Positions 10,515 to 21,345 of a stretch of 64,000 bases of DNA are shown piece by piece. The translations under genes and the position numbers were made by a program. This DNA comes from Megaustenia siamemsis (Eukaryota > Mollusca > Gastropoda > Stylommatophora > Ariophantidae), in assembly GCA_032433765.1 (NCBI GenBank), contig JAVIAB010000102.1:8383021-8447020 (forward strand). The letters are read 5' to 3'. The notes beneath the pieces were generated by a model, which was given only the letters and a program-made list of their open reading frames with translations, was not told the DNA's origin and searched no databases. Position 1 is the first letter of the stretch; each line of letters begins with the position of its first letter.

Positions 10515-11050
10515 CTTCTTCCTCTATTTCTACCTTTTCAGCTCCCTGTGGAGCATAGGTCTTCAACAAACACTTTCCAAGCCGTTCTGTTTCTTGCCAT
10601 TCTTTTAAGATCATTCCTTGTCTTCCCCGTCATCTTCATCTCTGCTTCTATCTGTCCTCTCCAAGAATTCTTTAGTCGTCCTCTTTGTCTTTTCCCCTGA
10701 GGATTCCAAAAAGGTCATGTTGTGTAATACTCTCAGTTGGCTTCCGTAGTGTGTGTCCTATCCAGCTTCATCGTCTTCGCTGTATCTCTTTATCCACTGG
10801 TATTTTACTGGTACATTTCCATAATTCTATGTTAGTGATTTTGTCCTGCCATTTCCATCCTTTTATTCTGCGTAAGCATCCATTAACGAAAGTCTGTATC
10901 TTCATGATTGTCAATTTTGTTCTTCTCCATGTTTCACAGCCATATAATAGGACTGACTTAACATCGGAGTTGAACATTTTTATTTTCAAAGAAATGCAAA
11001 AGAATGCATATAAATTCGGAGCTGCAGTAAAGCTAAATGTGAGGGAGAAT
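10515..11050 (-). mobile_element. RT-A non-LTR retrotransposon, 3' fragment
   Basis: The minus strand encodes the RT-A post-catalytic region: SVLLYGCETWRRTKLTIMKI, then CLRRIKGWKWQDKITNIELW, followed by the frame-damaged tail that ends at the CTCCCTGTGGAGCATAGG (plus strand) terminus. RT-A also occurs at 12541, 57010 and 60079. It is 5'-truncated. Confidence 0.8.
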
Positions 11051-11124
11051 TGAAAAAAAAAATAGAAAAAATTGTATGGTAAAAGCTTTACGATCAAATT
11101 CGTGTCGTCTATTAATTACGTATC

Positions 11125-11385
11125 AGCCTCGGTGGCTGAGTGGTTAGTGTGCTCTTTTCCTGACTAGAAAGGTCCGGTTCGATCCCCAGCAGAGGCGGAA
11201 TTTTTTTTTCGGATTCACAAGGCTCCGGGGTTCACCCAGCCTCTAAAAATGGGTACCAGAGATTTTTCTGGGAAGTAAAGGCGGCCTGGCGTGATACCGA
11301 CCACATCACCCAGAAATATACCATGGTTATAGAAAAATATGGTCACTAATACCATGTTCTCCATACACCCATCAAGGCGTAAAGG
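11125..11385 (+). mobile_element. S1' SINE (diverged S1 subfamily)
   Basis: Head CGGTGGCTGAGTGGTTAGTG (box A-like) and GGTTCGATCCCC (box B). The body has GGGTTCACCCAGCC and GGCCTGGCGTGATACCGACC, a different subfamily from the S1 copies at 6241 and 7633. Confidence 0.8.
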
Positions 11386-11433
11386 GAATCTTATCAATTA
11401 CGCAGAGCTTTCACTATACCATTTTTTCTATTT

Positions 11434-12379
11434 TTCATCAACATTGAGTGCCTTCTCCGCAACGAAGGTTGGCTACCACGGATCGCCATTCTACTCTATT
11501 TCTTGCCTTGATGCTGCAGGCTGTCATAGACTGACTTGTCTATCTTTTGATGTTACTCGTCCATGTTAGTCTTGGTCTGCTTCTGCCTCTTTTACCTTGT
11601 ATTTTCCCTTCCAATATTACTTTTAGTAGGCTGTTGTGTCTTTTAACATGCGTCAAAAATTGCATTTGTCTTGTCTTAATTGTGTTTAGCAGTTCTCTTT
11701 TTATTTTCAGTTGTTTTAAAACTTCATCGTTTGTTATCTTTTCTTTCCATCCAATTCTACCTATTCTTCTATAAATCCACATTTCAAAGGCTTCAATTTT
11801 CTGTTCTGTTTTCTTGTCTAATGTCCATGTTTCTGCACCATACAGGAATATTGAGAAGATGTAACATTTTGCCATTCTTAGTTTCAGCCCTGTTGATATT
11901 TGTTTTGTTGTTAGTATATTTTTCATGGCATTAAAATTAGTTTTTGCCATACCTATTCTTTTGTTTATTTCAGTTTTACATTTTCCATCATTGGTTATAG
12001 TATGTCCCAGGTAGTTGTAGCTCTGGACTGTCTCCAGATGTGTTCCCTCAACTGTGATATTTAATTGTAGGTCTTGAGAATTTTCTTTGTTTATGATCAT
12101 AGTTTTAGTCTTTTTGATATTCATTTCTAGTCCATATTTTTTGCTTGTTATGTTTATCACATTAAGCAACTGTTGTAGGTCTTTAGGATTTTTTGCTAGT
12201 AGTACAGTATCATCAGCATATCTTAGGTTATTGATTATCTTCCCATTAATGTTTAGGCCTGGTATCTCTGTGATGTTTTTAAAGATTTGCTCAGTGTATA
12301 GATTGAACAAGCTTGGTGATAGGATGCATCCTTGTCTTACTCCTCTTTTTATGTCCATGGGTGTAGAGTTCTCCTTCAC
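11434..12379 (-). pseudogene. RT-D reverse transcriptase, longest surviving fragment
   Basis: A 279-codon minus-strand frame (12379-11540) encodes the second half of a non-LTR reverse transcriptase. In order: KRGVRQGCILSPSLFNLYTE (RT block 4 region), then LRYADDTVLLAK with the catalytic YADD at 12209-12220, the YNYLGHTITNDGKC block, IFLYGAETWTLDKK, and the basic tail GKIQGKRGRSRPRLTWTSNI. The frame ends at a premature stop; homologous sequence continues to about 11434. The N-terminal endonuclease and the first RT blocks are missing, so this is a 5'-truncated dead copy. RT-D relatives lie at 7443, 13505, 17655, 20032, 39835 and 59070. Confidence 0.85.
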
Positions 12380-12540
12380 ATTTAGATTTGTTGCAGCTTC
12401 ACATTTTTATACATTAATTTCGTTTCCTTGTCTTGAGTCCTTACTAGTATACTACCGTTGCTACTATATGTTTGTACTTCGTCCTACATGTTTACTCTAG
12501 TACATAATTTTAGTTTAGACGGTTTGTTTCATTACTAGTT

Positions 12541-13385
12541 AGCTATATAGGATGGCGATGGATAGGACACACACTACGGAAGCCAACTGAGAGTATTACA
12601 CAACAGGCCCTTTTTTGGAATGGGTACAAATAAAAATACATAAATATTATTATATGGGGAACTTCCGAGGCGATAATAGGGAATAATAGAACAAAGAAGT
12701 ATGTGTTAGCACTCGGAAAAATTGACAGACAAACAACAATAGAAAAAAACGAAGAACAATATATGGTCCGAAGTGGGATCGAACCCGTACTCATAGGGTA
12801 ACGATCACAGACCGGAAATAAATTGTATATTTGTACTTTCCTATTAATGCAAGTATCTCCCAGTAGGGCTGAATACTTGTGTTGTAGACAAACATTTATT
12901 GGACGAAACAGCACGAATAGTAGTTATTATTTGTACCCAGTATATAACCACTGGAAACTACTATTCGTGCTGTTTCGTCCAATAAATGTTTGTCTACAAC
13001 ACAAGTATTCAGCCCTACTGGGAGATACTTGCATTAATAGGAAAGTACAAATATACAATTTATTTCCGGTCTGTGATCGTTACCCTATGAGTACGGGTTC
13101 GATCCCACTTCGGACCATATATTGTTCTTCGTTTTTTTCTATTGTTGTTTGTCTGTCAATTTTTCCGAGTGCTAACACATACTTCTTTGTTCTATTATTC
13201 CCTTTTTTGGAATCCCGAGGGGAAAAGACAAAGAGGAAGATCAATGAATTCTTGGAGAAGACAGATCGAAGCAGAGATGAAGATGATGGGGAAGACATGG
13301 AATGATCTTAAAAGAATTGCAAAAAACAGAACGACTTGGAAAGTGTTTGTTAAAGACCTATGCTCCACTGGGAGCTAAAAGGTAG
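12541..13385 (+). mobile_element. RT-A non-LTR retrotransposon, 3' end split by a palindromic SINE
   Basis: Before the insert the plus strand encodes the [17 protein letters not shown] block. After it come NPEGKRQRGRSMNSWRRQIE and the C-terminus RTTWKVFVKDLCSTGS with a stop. The 578-bp insert lies at 12622-13199. This is the undisturbed form of the tail that is expanded into the 38-bp array at 55815-57030. Confidence 0.8.
12622..13199. mobile_element. Palindromic SINE-like insertion
   Basis: Arms at 12682-12924 and 12956-13199 are near-perfect inverted repeats around a ~31-bp loop. Each arm contains a tRNA box B-like GGTTCGATCCCACTT/complement. The whole is flanked by a 14-bp duplication, CCCTTTTTTGGAAT (12608-12621 and 13200-13213), inside RT-A. 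A 60-bp non-palindromic tail sits on the left. A second member of the family lies at 39010-39288. Confidence 0.85.
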
Positions 13386-13504
13386 AAAAATAATTTAGGA
13401 TTAGTTTTATTCATTTTATTTTATTTATTAGTTTCTTTGTACCTGCTGAAGGCCTATTGGGACGAAACGTCGTTCAAATTTGTGTCGTCTATCAATTACG
13501 TTTT

Positions 13505-13985
13505 TTTAATTATGAAAAGTATACTAACATCAAAACAAATAACACCAGGGGTAAAATAAGAATAACTAAATGTTATATCTTCTCAACATTCCTGTATAGT
13601 GCAGAAATAGGGACATTAGACAAGAAAACAGAACAGAAAATTGAAGCCTTTGAAATGTGGATTTATAAAAGAATATGTAGAATTGGATGGAAAGAAAAGA
13701 AAACAAACGATGAAGTTTTAAAACAACTAAAAATGAAAAGAGAATTATTAAACACAATTCAAACAAGACAAATGCGATTTTTGGGGCATGTTAAAAGACA
13801 CAACAGCCTACTAAAAGTAATCTTGGAGGGGAAAATACAGGGTAAAAGAGGCAGAGGTAGACCAAGACTAACATGGACGAGTAACATCAAAAGATGGACA
13901 AATCAGCCTATGATAACCTGTACCATCAAAGCAAGAGACAGAGCAGAATGGCGCTCCATGGTAGCCATCCTTCTTTGCGGAAATA
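13505..13985 (+). mobile_element. RT-D non-LTR retrotransposon, 3' fragment
   Basis: Encodes KRICRIGWKEKKTNDEVLKQ, MRFLGHVKRHNSLLKVILEG, the basic RGRGRPRLTWTSNIKRW block and ARDRAEWRSMVAILLCG, with an open frame over most of its length. The usual GAT-rich tail is absent: the end abuts an RT-B fragment directly. Confidence 0.8.
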
Positions 13986-14460
13986 AAAAGCAGAATAGCT
14001 CAGGCCAAAATAGCATTTCAGAAGGTTAAAAATATCTTATGCAACAAATCTGTTAATAAAAATGAGAAAGAGAGTTCATCGGTGCTATATAGAACCAATT
14101 CTGACCTATGGAAGCGAATCATGGACAGTAGACAAACAAATGAAAAGACGATTGGAGGCCACAGAGATGGGATTTCTCAGAAGAATGTTGAAAGTTCCCT
14201 GGACAGCTAAAAAGACCAATGAGGAAGTTCTCAAAGAGGCCAACACAAAAAGGGAGCTCTTAAAAAACATCAGAAAGAAGCAATCAACATTTTTTCGGGC
14301 ACATCATGAGAAGAGGAAAGTTGGAATACTTGATTACGACTGGCAAAATAAAAGGAAAGAGAGATCGCGGGCGACAAAGAGAGAAAATACTGGATAGCTT
14401 GGTGTCATGGCATGGAAAACAGTCAACAACAGAATTGATACGATGCACTGTGGATAGATG
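13986..14460 (+). mobile_element. RT-B non-LTR retrotransposon, 3' fragment
   Basis: Encodes RVHRCYIEPILTYGSESWTV, EATEMGFLRRMLKVPWTAKK and RELLKNIRKKQSTFF before a frameshift, then the RGRQREKILDSL tail. It is truncated before the terminal ANRYGT codons. Confidence 0.8.
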
Positions 14461-14644
14461 AACCCCGAAGCATTGCCGGTCCAAGAACAAGTGCGTATCT
14501 TCTAGGGACCAGAACCGGACCATTCTGTTAATGATACAGCACAGAAATAGCACTTTAATTGATAGTTACAGCAAAATGTATCTTCCATAAGCATTTAGAT
14601 CTCTAGATTAAAGATTATAATCTTTAGATGATGTGAATCACGGA

Positions 14645-15037
14645 CAATAGGACAACGGACAAGAAAATAATTGGAGTCTGTAGAAATGTGGTTTTACATA
14701 AGAATGTTGAGAATACCATGGACAGCTAAGAAGAGTAATGAAAACGTTCTGAAAGAGGTCAAAGCAAAAAGAGAGCTAATTTCCAATATTAGGAAGAAAC
14801 AATCATCATTTTTTGGTCATGTAATGAGAAGAAAACATCTGGAATATATTGTAACAACTGGGAAACTCGAGGGACGAAGAGATAGAGGAAAGCAAAGAGA
14901 AAGGATACCAGACAGCTTAAGAGAATGGTTTGGTAGAAGGTCAACGATAGAAATGATAAATAACTGTCGAGATCGAAAGTTGTGGAGAGACATGAACACC
15001 TACTCCAGCAGGCCCGGTACTTTATGATGATGATGAT
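14645..15037 (+). mobile_element. RT-B' non-LTR retrotransposon, 3' fragment
   Basis: An open frame encodes RMLRIPWTAKKSNENVLKEV, KKQSSFFGHVMRRKHLEYIV, the RRDRGKQRERIPDSL block and the end LWRDMNTYSSRPGTL plus stop, then a short ATGATGATG tail. It is a sister subfamily of RT-B. Confidence 0.8.
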
Positions 15038-15049
15038 TTAGATCTCATG

Positions 15050-15310
15050 AACCACTAATATCTTCAGTAATTAAGAAAAAACGATGGTCATATGTTGGAC
15101 ATGTGATGAGAAGAGATAATAACCGAATAGCAAAGCAGGCCCTCATATGGGAAACAACAGGTAAGAGGAAAAGCGCCGACCCAGAAAAACACTGAGAAGA
15201 ACATTGATAAGAGAGGCAAAGGCAGGAGGAATCGGTTCCCTCAAGGAAGATTGAGATGTTTGCACAGAACAGAGACAGATGGTGAGATTTGATAAAAGAT
15301 CTTTACAAGG
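15050..15310 (+). mobile_element. RT-E non-LTR retrotransposon, 3' fragment
   Basis: Matches the C-terminal part of the RT-E copy at 52733-53227 (RWSYVGHVMRRDNNRIAKQA, then the QNRDRW block), with frameshifts. Confidence 0.7.
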
Positions 15311-15416
15311 ATTGAGACTGTTAGAAAGAACATTTGGAAAAAGAGAAAAGAGTATCTGGATCTATGCCTCATGGGCCGGTCATGGCTCGAAAGGTCAATA
15401 GATATATTTAGACCTT

Positions 15417-15418
<2 letters not shown>

Positions 15419-15467
<49 letters not shown>
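15419..15467. repeat. (TC)n microsatellite
   Basis: About 24 TC units. Confidence 0.95.
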
Positions 15468-15468
<1 letters not shown>

Positions 15469-15470
<2 letters not shown>

Positions 15471-15850
15471 GATAGCGCAAAAAGATCGCAGTGTACGACC
15501 TTCGCAACAACGACGTAGGTTCCCATTCCCACCCCCTCGATAATTTCAGGAAAGCTAATTATTAAGAAACATTGTAGACAACGTTAAAGGTAGTCCCATA
15601 GCAACTTCCAGTAGGTTGTAAAGTGTTAGTGACAGCATTGTATCAAACCTTAGCTTCACCAGTTGATGTGGCCAGTGCTACCTTTCCTTATCAGGAAACA
15701 TCTCCGGTATCCATTTAAAGAGTCCGGGTGGACCCCGGGAACCTTTAAGGTTGAAAACAAATTTTGTCACAACCGGTATAAGATCAGAAGTGAAGAACTG
15801 AGAAAAAAAGCGAGGAATAGCCCCCGTCATAGAATATATAAAAAAAAAAA
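15469..15850. other. Unassigned stretch
   Basis: It contains a possible old repeat (GGTGGACCCCGGGAACC region) but no gene. It ends in a 14-base A run. Confidence 0.35.
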
Positions 15851-15854
15851 AAAC

Positions 15855-16090
15855 AGATAAAATAGTTTGACCACGTGACACGGCAAAAGGATCAAAACAC
15901 AACACAACGAGCCTTCAGCAAACGTTGTGAGAACACCAGACCCAAGGGTCGACCACGAAAAAGATGGATCGATGGAATATTAGAAGCACTAGGAAACATA
16001 ACAGCAGCAGAGGCGAACAGAAGAGCAAAAGACCGCAAATTATATCTCCCCTCGACGGTGAAAGGCAAATGAGGAAGGAAAGTAGAAGAA
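15855..16090 (+). mobile_element. RT-G non-LTR retrotransposon, C-terminal fragment
   Basis: Encodes the GRPRKRWIDGILEAL motif preceded by HVTRQKDQN, typical of the basic post-RT region of non-LTR elements. A shorter related piece lies at about 42690-42760. Confidence 0.55.
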
Positions 16091-16191
16091 GTAAAAGAAA
16101 GGTATTTGAACCACGAACCATCAGGTCACCAGGCGAGTGCACTAACCACAACGCTACCGTTGAAACACTGTAAAAATGATCACTTCCTTCT

Positions 16192-16438
16192 ATTTTTTTA
16201 AAGTAACGATATGCAGCCATATCTTTAAAGTAACGACATGCAGCCATTTCTTTAAAGTAACGATATGCAGCCATATCTTTAAAGTAACGATATGCAGCCA
16301 TATCTTTAAAGTAACGATATGCAGCCATATCTTTAAAGTAACGATATGCAGCCATATCTTTAAAGTAACGATATGCAGCCATATCTTTAAAGTAACGACA
16401 TGCAGCCATATCTTTAAAGTATCGACTCGAAGCCATAT
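16192..16438 (+). repeat. 27-bp minisatellite
   Basis: Nine copies of a unit containing AAAGTAACGATATGCAGCCA. The period is a multiple of three, so frames stay open on both strands; these are not genes. Confidence 0.95.
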
Positions 16439-16499
16439 TTTTCCGATTCTATCAATATTTCTTTTAAATGACAACTGGAACAAGGGAGGATACTCCGTA

Positions 16500-16830
16500 A
16501 TGGTAAAAGGTCAAGTACGGGACTTGAATCGGCGTCTTAGCACGCGAGATTTCAACCATATGTGCTCGGCCGCCAACCAGAAGTGTTCGGAGACTTCTGG
16601 ATAGTGTCTCTTCAAGCATCGATCGAAATTCACGATGCGATACGGCATTCCTCACCTTCCCACAGTACTACTGCCCTTGTACCCATTTCTGCCAGCGGCT
16701 GGGTCGACTGCGGGTTTTTTTTATCCCAACCACTAGTACTACTCACACTGCTTCCAGCGGGAATCGAACACGGGTTGTCCAAACGCCGGTAGCTCAGTCG
16801 GGTGGTTTTCCCAACTAAGCTACCGAGGCC
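16500..16830 (-). mobile_element. S3 tRNA-derived SINE
   Basis: On the minus strand the head reads GGCCTCGGTAGCTTAGTTGG (box A-like TAGCTTAGTTGG) with box B GTGTTCGATTCCC. The body follows with GGTACAAGGGCAGT and the end TCAAGTCCCGTACTTGACC. Other copies are at 39372-39700 and 62755-63010. Confidence 0.85.
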
Positions 16831-16931
16831 CCCATACTCCGTCTCCTACAGGTCTAAGTGCTCAGTCCCATTTACCTTGAGAGCATAGATCAGTGTTATA
16901 GTCCGATTGCTCCAAATTAATCTCCAAACTC

Positions 16932-17198
16932 TATCTATCTGTTGTCCTTTCGAGCCGAAGACGGCACATAGGGCAGAACCACAATCTCAAAAACAGAAAC
17001 CTTGCATGCCAAAATGGCACATATTGCAGAGATCACTGTTTCTAAAATCTATGGTGCTGTTTCCATAACAATACTTTTTACAATGACAGCTTGTCAAGCC
17101 ATCGATCAACCTCCTTTGTCGCCTCTTACGACATGCTTGGAAGGTCACAGTGTCACTATTCTTTACCTCCCTCATAATGAGGCCCCGGTAACACACGG
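16932..17198 (+). repeat. S4 dispersed repeat
   Basis: Same sequence as 9983-10235, again directly preceded by a short CTAT-type microsatellite. Confidence 0.8.
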
Positions 17199-17650
17199 GA
17201 ACTCCAAACTCGGATCCGTTCAAATAACGAGGCCTACTCCCCACCTAAAAACTAATGGACATGACAGTGCTTGCAGTTTACGATATTAAGAGGAATCACT
17301 TAAGAGACAAGCCGGCTTTTAAAGCCAGTCTTTCCTGCTTCCGGTTTAGCATTAGCCTCACTTTCATTCTCCATTATGTAATTGCTAATTTTATCCTACC
17401 GGCGCGAGCTCTCTCAGTGGCCAATGAGAAATCAAGGAAAACAATTAAATTAAATTCACGTCTTTCTCGCGTTCAAACTTTACACTACAAGACTCTTCTT
17501 TGATTCCTCTGGTAGATCCATTCAGGATTTCCCGCTCCTTATTTATTTATGACGTTTTCGATATCAGTGGTTTTCAAATTGAAGACTAGTGACCCCGGTT
17601 TTCAAGTTAAAAATTTAGCGGACTGCATAGTCTAGTTTTTGATCACCCTA
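17199..17650. other. Unassigned stretch
   Basis: No gene or repeat recognised. Confidence 0.4.
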
Positions 17651-17654
17651 TTGT

Positions 17655-18514
17655 TTCAGGTAAAGTAATAAAGAAGTAGAGGCAGACCAAGGCTACCGTG
17701 GACGTGATATCAAAAGCTTAACAGTCAGTCTATGACTACATGCACTATAAGAGCAAGAGACAGATACAGACCAAGGCTAACATGGACAAGTAACATCAAA
17801 ACATGAACAAGTCAGTCTATGATAACATGCGATATCAAAGCAAGAGATAGAGGCAGACCAAGGCTAACATGGACAAGTAACATCAAAACATGAACAAGTC
17901 AGTCTATGACAACATGCACTATCAAAGCAAAAGATAGAGGCAGACCAAGGCTAACATGGACAAGTAACATTAAAACATGAACAAGTCAGTCTATGACTAC
18001 ATGCACTATAAAAGCAAGAGATAGAGGCAGACCAAGGCTAACATGGACAAGTAACATCAAGACATGAACAATTCAGTCTATGACAACATGCACTATCAAA
18101 GCAAGAGATAGAGGCAGACCAAGGCTAACATGGACAAGTAACATCAAAACATGAACAGATCAGTCTATGACAACATGCGCTATCAAAGCAAGAGATAGAG
18201 GCAGACCAAGGCTAACATGGACCAGTAACATCAAAACATGAACAAGTCAGTCTATGATAACATGCGCTATCAAAGCAAGAGACAGAGGCAGACCAAGGCT
18301 AACATGGACCAGTAGCATCAAAACATGAACAAGTCAGTCTATGACAACATGCGCTATTAAAGCAAGAGACAGAGGCAGACTAAGGCTAACATGGACGAGT
18401 AACATCAAAAGATGGACAAGTCAACCTTTGACAATCTGCATCATGAAAGCAAAAGACAGAGCAGAATGGCGCTCCATGTGTAGCCATTCTTCGATGCGGA
18501 GACACCAATCAATT

Positions 18515-18567
<53 letters not shown>

Positions 18568-18569
18568 AT
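17655..18569 (+). repeat. 87-bp tandem array from RT-D, with (ATG)n tail
   Basis: About eight to nine copies of an 87-bp (29-codon) unit spanning the RT-D RGRPRLTWTSNIK...TIKAR region (GGCAGACCAAGGCTAACATG). The last copy runs into the true RT-D terminus (AGAATGGCGCTCCATG) and an (ATG)n tail at 18516-18569. Most units carry an in-frame TGA (AAAACATGAAC in place of AAAAGATGGAC), so the array is not coding. Confidence 0.85.
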
Positions 18570-18604
18570 CTAATAAAGAAAGCTAAATTCAAAATGTACC
18601 ACTG

Positions 18605-18675
18605 ATGAAAATAGAATAGCTCAGGCCAAAATAGCATTTCAGAAAATGAGAAATGTCTTGTTCAACAGGTCTGGC
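18605..18675 (+). mobile_element. RT-B internal scrap
   Basis: AGAATAGCTCAGGCCAAAAT and the following bases match the RT-B block before RVHRCYIEP. Confidence 0.6.
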
Positions 18676-18985
18676 TATGGTTATGGTTATGGAAGGCCCT
18701 GGTATCGCTGTAAACGAATTAAAATCTATAATTGCTCAACCGCCCGTGCCAGTGGAATTATCTGAATTACTATCTCATCTCCAAAACAAAGAAAGGTAGC
18801 TGTAATCCTCATCATAGCAGTCTCAGCACACACCAAAAGACATAAGGTGAAACCGCACAGAAAGTGAACACAGCCATCTGTTCTCCATCATACGATATCA
18901 TCATTCATCGTAAACAATCGGAATATCGAAACACAATCAAAACAGATGAAACGCACAGCTCAAAGTGTGCACAGAGCACTTAACT
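18675..18985 (+). repeat. S5 dispersed repeat
   Basis: Begins GGTTATGGAAGGCCCTGGTA and continues through GCTCAACCGCCCGTGCCAGT to CTCAAAGTGTGCACAGAGCA. A second full copy is at 62283-62585. Confidence 0.75.
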
Positions 18986-19124
18986 CAGTAGCTTCTGCAA
19001 CAAGCTGGATTTGGGGAAATGAGGAAACTGCAACAAGGAACACTTTTCATACATAGCCTTTAATGGTTCCCGCGGACTATCCACCATATTGACCGGAAGT
19101 TTTAGTCCTTTATTGGTGAGCAAA

Positions 19125-19975
19125 AGCTCAACATGTCTATAGTTGCAGTAAGAAAGAGAGTTCAGCGGTGATATATGGAGCCAATTGTGAACTACGGAAG
19201 TGAATCTTGGACAATCATTTCTTTTTATTTTACGGCATTTGCCCACTTTTGGGATCTACCGGGTGACGTAAGGGCTGGAGAATAATGGCCACTAGTCCAG
19301 TGCAGTCGTCACGATGTGTTTGGGTCTGAGCCAGAATCATGGACATTAGACAAACAAATGAAAAGACGATTAAAGGCCACAGAGATGGGATCACAGAAAA
19401 ATGTTGATAGTTCCATGGACAGCTAAAAAGAAAAAAGAGACAATTCCCAAAGACGCCAGCACAAAAAGAGAGCAAAAACAATCAATATTTATCAGGGCCA
19501 CCATGCAAAGAGGAAAGATGGAGTGCTTGGTTACAACTGGCAAAATACAGGGAAGGAGAAATCGCGGACGACTAAGAGAGAAGATATTAGTTAGCTTAGT
19601 GTCGTGGCATGGGAAACAGTAAACATCAAAATTAATGCGATCCACTGTGGATAGAGGCAGCCGCGATAGCTCAGTGGTTAGTGAACTGGGCTAAAAAGGA
19701 CGAGAGGTAGGGTTCGATCCCAACCCACGGCTCCGGGTTCACCCAACCTTTAATGGGTACCGGATCTTGTCTGGGAAAGTAAAGCGGCACGGGCGTAATA
19801 CTGACCACACAACCCCAAAAATCATGTGCCGAAGGTCTGTAAAATGTATGGTCACTAACACCATATTCCCTATACGTCACTTGGCGTGACGGGGGCACTT
19901 TACTTTTTTTTTTTGACTGTGGATAGAGAATTGTGGAAGAACATGATCGCCTACGCCAGCCTGTATGGTACATAA
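19125..19975 (+). mobile_element. RT-B non-LTR retrotransposon with two insertions
   Basis: The RT-B sequence from about 19150 (RKRVQR-like, EPIVNYGSESWT-like) is interrupted near 19220-19335 by a ~120-bp unknown insert flanked by GAATCTTGGACA / GAATCATGGACA, and at 19658-19915 by an S1 SINE. It ends with RT-B terminal codons (TACGCCAGCCTGTATGGTAC). Frames are broken throughout. Confidence 0.7.
19658..19915 (+). mobile_element. S1 SINE with 13-bp target duplication
   Basis: Full S1 copy (GCAGCCGCGATAGCTCAGTG, box B GGTTCGATCCC) flanked by ACTGTGGATAGAG at 19645-19657 and 19916-19928, inside RT-B. Confidence 0.9.
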
Positions 19976-20031
19976 TGATAACGACCAATGGTGAAATAAC
20001 TATTTAAAAAGCGCCGCTTCATCATCATCAT

Positions 20032-20500
20032 TGAGTGCAGTCTCCGCATCGAATGTCGGCTACCATTAAGGGCCATTCCGCTCTGTCTCGTGCTTTGATG
20101 GTGCAGGTTGTCATAGTATGTCTTGTCCAACTTTTGATGTTACTCGTCCATGTTTGTCTTGGTCTGCCTCCGCCTCTATTATCCTGCATTTTCCCTTCCA
20201 ATATTACTTTTAGTAGGCTGTTGTGTCTTTTAACATGCCCCAAAAATCTCATGTGTCTTGTTCTAATTATGTTTAGTAGCTCTCTTTTAATTTTTAGTGG
20301 TTTTAAGAATTCTTCATTCTTTCTCTTTTCTTTACATACAATTCTATCTATTCTTCTAAAAATCCACATTTCAATTCTTCCATTTTCTGTTCTGTTTTCT
20401 TGTCTAATATCCATGTTTATGCACCATACAGGAACATTGAGAAGATATAACATTTTGCTATTCTTAATTTTAGCCCAGTTCTTATTTATTTTGATGCTAG
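20032..20500 (-). mobile_element. RT-D non-LTR retrotransposon, 3' fragment
   Basis: The minus strand encodes FRRIDRIVCKEKRKNEEFLK, the MRFLGHVKRHNSLLKVILEG block and ARDRAEWPLMVADIRCGD, with an open frame of 190 codons that also reads into unrelated flanking sequence. The CATCATCATCA tail is at 20022-20032. Confidence 0.8.
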
Positions 20501-20514
20501 TTGTTTTGATGTGT

Positions 20515-20606
20515 GGAATGAAATGTTCTGTCAGAGGTCTGGCTAAGGACGAGATTCTTCCAGACGGGCTGTGGTGAATGCAACGTTCTGCAAATGACAT
20601 GCGAAC

Positions 20607-20659
<53 letters not shown>

Positions 20660-20665
20660 TCTGTG
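20515..20665 (+). mobile_element. RT-C terminal fragment with (GAT)n tail
   Basis: A single undivided copy of the 61-bp RT-C terminal unit (GATTCTTCCAGACGGGCTGT), then the terminus GACATGCGAACTGATGATG and an expanded (GAT)n run at 20608-20659. Confidence 0.75.
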
Positions 20666-20717
20666 AATACCAGATATCCTATAAGGTAGAGCTTAAAACC
20701 ACGAAGAAGCAAAATAT

Positions 20718-21280
20718 CATCATCATCATCAAGTACTAAGCCTGCTGGCGTAGGTGATCATGTCTCTCCACAGCTTTCGATCTCGACAGTTATTTATCAT
20801 TTCTGTTGTTGACCTTCTGCCAAGCCATTCTCTTAAGCTGTGAGGTATCTTTTCTCTTTGTTTCCCTTTATCTCTTCGTCACTCAATTTTCCCAGTTATT
20901 ACAATATATCCCGGCTGTTCTCTTCTCATTACATGACCAAAAAATATTATTGTTTCTTCCTAATATTGAAAATGATCTCTCTTTCTCAAAGAACATTTAC
21001 TGGAACTTTGCGAAATGAGATACACAGCATCAGAGGAGATATATTCTGATGAACATAAAATAATCTATTCTCCCAAAGAGAAGTAGGTATCATTTTGGGT
21101 GCAGAAAGAGCAAGAACAATGAAAGGCTTTTACCCAATATCTGACAGAGTCCTTTTAGTGAAATTGAATGGAAAGCCAATAGACATAAATCTTATACACG
21201 TTTATGCACCAACAGCAGCCAGTCTGGAGGAAACAATTGATACATTTTACGACGAGTCAGATGAGGCACTTCATGAATGA
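20718..21280 (-). mobile_element. Twin-primed (5'-inverted) non-LTR insertion
   Basis: The left part (about 20718-20995) is the RT-B' C-terminus on the minus strand with its CATCATCATC tail at the left edge. The right part (about 20996-21280) is an endonuclease fragment on the plus strand (LRNEIHSIRGDI, VLLVKLNGKPIDINLIHVYA, PTAASLEETIDTFY). The two are joined head to head without the intervening RT core. The whole is flanked by AAGCAAAATAT at 20707-20717 and 21281-21291. This is the expected product of twin priming during target-primed reverse transcription. Confidence 0.75.
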
Positions 21281-21345
21281 AAGCAAAATATATTGGGGAG
21301 GAATAAGTCTCCGGTGGAATTAGAAACGAATGCGTTGATGTTCAG

